Part shown: positions 4,989-5,012 of the stretch, piece by piece
Position numbering within the stretch: the first letter of the stretch is position 1
Layout: every line of letters starts with the position of its first letter
From: Cellulomonas sp.
GTDB taxonomy: Bacteria > Actinomycetota > Actinomycetes > Actinomycetales > Cellulomonadaceae
Reading direction: 5' to 3'
Assembly: GCA_027451305.1 (NCBI GenBank)
Contig: DAIDJQ010000098.1
Span: 1 to 5,012, forward strand
DNA: 5,012 nucleotides
Notes under the pieces: generated by a model
Database searches by the model: none
Told to the model about the DNA's origin: nothing
The model's input: the letters and a program-made list of their open reading frames with translations, nothing else
Position numbers and translations under genes: made by a program

Positions 4989-5012
4989 ATGACAGCAACC
5001 AAGAACCAACCA
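4989..5012 (+). CDS. Start of an unidentified gene, 3' end outside window
   Basis: Only eight residues, MTATKNQP, are visible, too few to assign a family. The start is supported by the AAGGAGG site upstream. It lies 46 bases after the XRE gene on the same strand and is probably co-transcribed with it. In many actinobacterial elements a regulator of this type is followed by a functional partner, for example an ImmA/IrrE-type metallopeptidase; nothing in the eight residues confirms or excludes that here. Confidence 0.6.

Noticed and set aside
1..5012. tRNA genes, attachment sites, CRISPR arrays, insertion sequences and a replication or transfer origin
   Set aside because: I found no cloverleaf-like or CCA-ending tRNA, no regularly spaced repeats, no transposase and no iteron cluster; the short repeats near 4416-4537 are too few and too close to a promoter to call an origin.

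Overview
The window is very GC-rich with strongly G/C-biased third codon positions and carries several ATGA/TGATG or short gene overlaps. Its two most recognisable families, a conjugation-type ATPase and a replication-relaxation protein, are ones I associate with plasmids and integrative conjugative elements of high-GC actinobacteria such as Streptomyces, Streptosporangiales and their relatives. The species cannot be named from the sequence. All genes I can support lie on the + strand.

Layout. Positions 2-1786 hold the 3' part of a large HerA/VirB4/TraG-class ATPase of the conjugation machinery; its start lies upstream of the window. It overlaps, by ATGA, a short reading frame (1783-1989) that in turn overlaps, by ATGA, a replication-relaxation protein gene (1986-2807). 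In that short stretch the base-composition signal follows the frame of the downstream gene, not the frame of the well-placed ATG, so either a frameshift has occurred or the downstream protein has an N-terminal extension. After an 84-base gap with a small hairpin and a very strong ribosome binding site comes a tightly packed three-gene cluster: a 268-residue protein whose C-terminus looks like the last domain of ArdA antirestriction proteins (2892-3698), a 102-residue helical protein (3682-3990), and a very acidic 132-residue ArdA-like protein (3990-4388). The first and third genes share an ungapped 27-residue motif and an HVF ending, so they appear to be diverged paralogues.

Positions 4389-4555 are non-coding and noticeably less GC-rich. 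They contain a candidate promoter with a TAAAAT -10 box, an ATTCC/GGAAT palindrome in its spacer and a second GGAATA exactly 21 bases downstream. This promoter drives a 128-residue XRE-family (helix-turn-helix) regulator (4556-4942). A further gene begins at 4989 behind a strong ribosome binding site and runs off the window.

Taken together: a piece of an actinobacterial conjugative element in which transfer and DNA-processing genes (ATPase, replication-relaxation protein) are followed by a probable antirestriction (DNA-mimic) cluster that would protect incoming DNA, and then by a separately promoted regulatory unit. The least described part is the antirestriction-like cluster with its unusual 268-residue member and the unrecognised small protein between the two paralogues.
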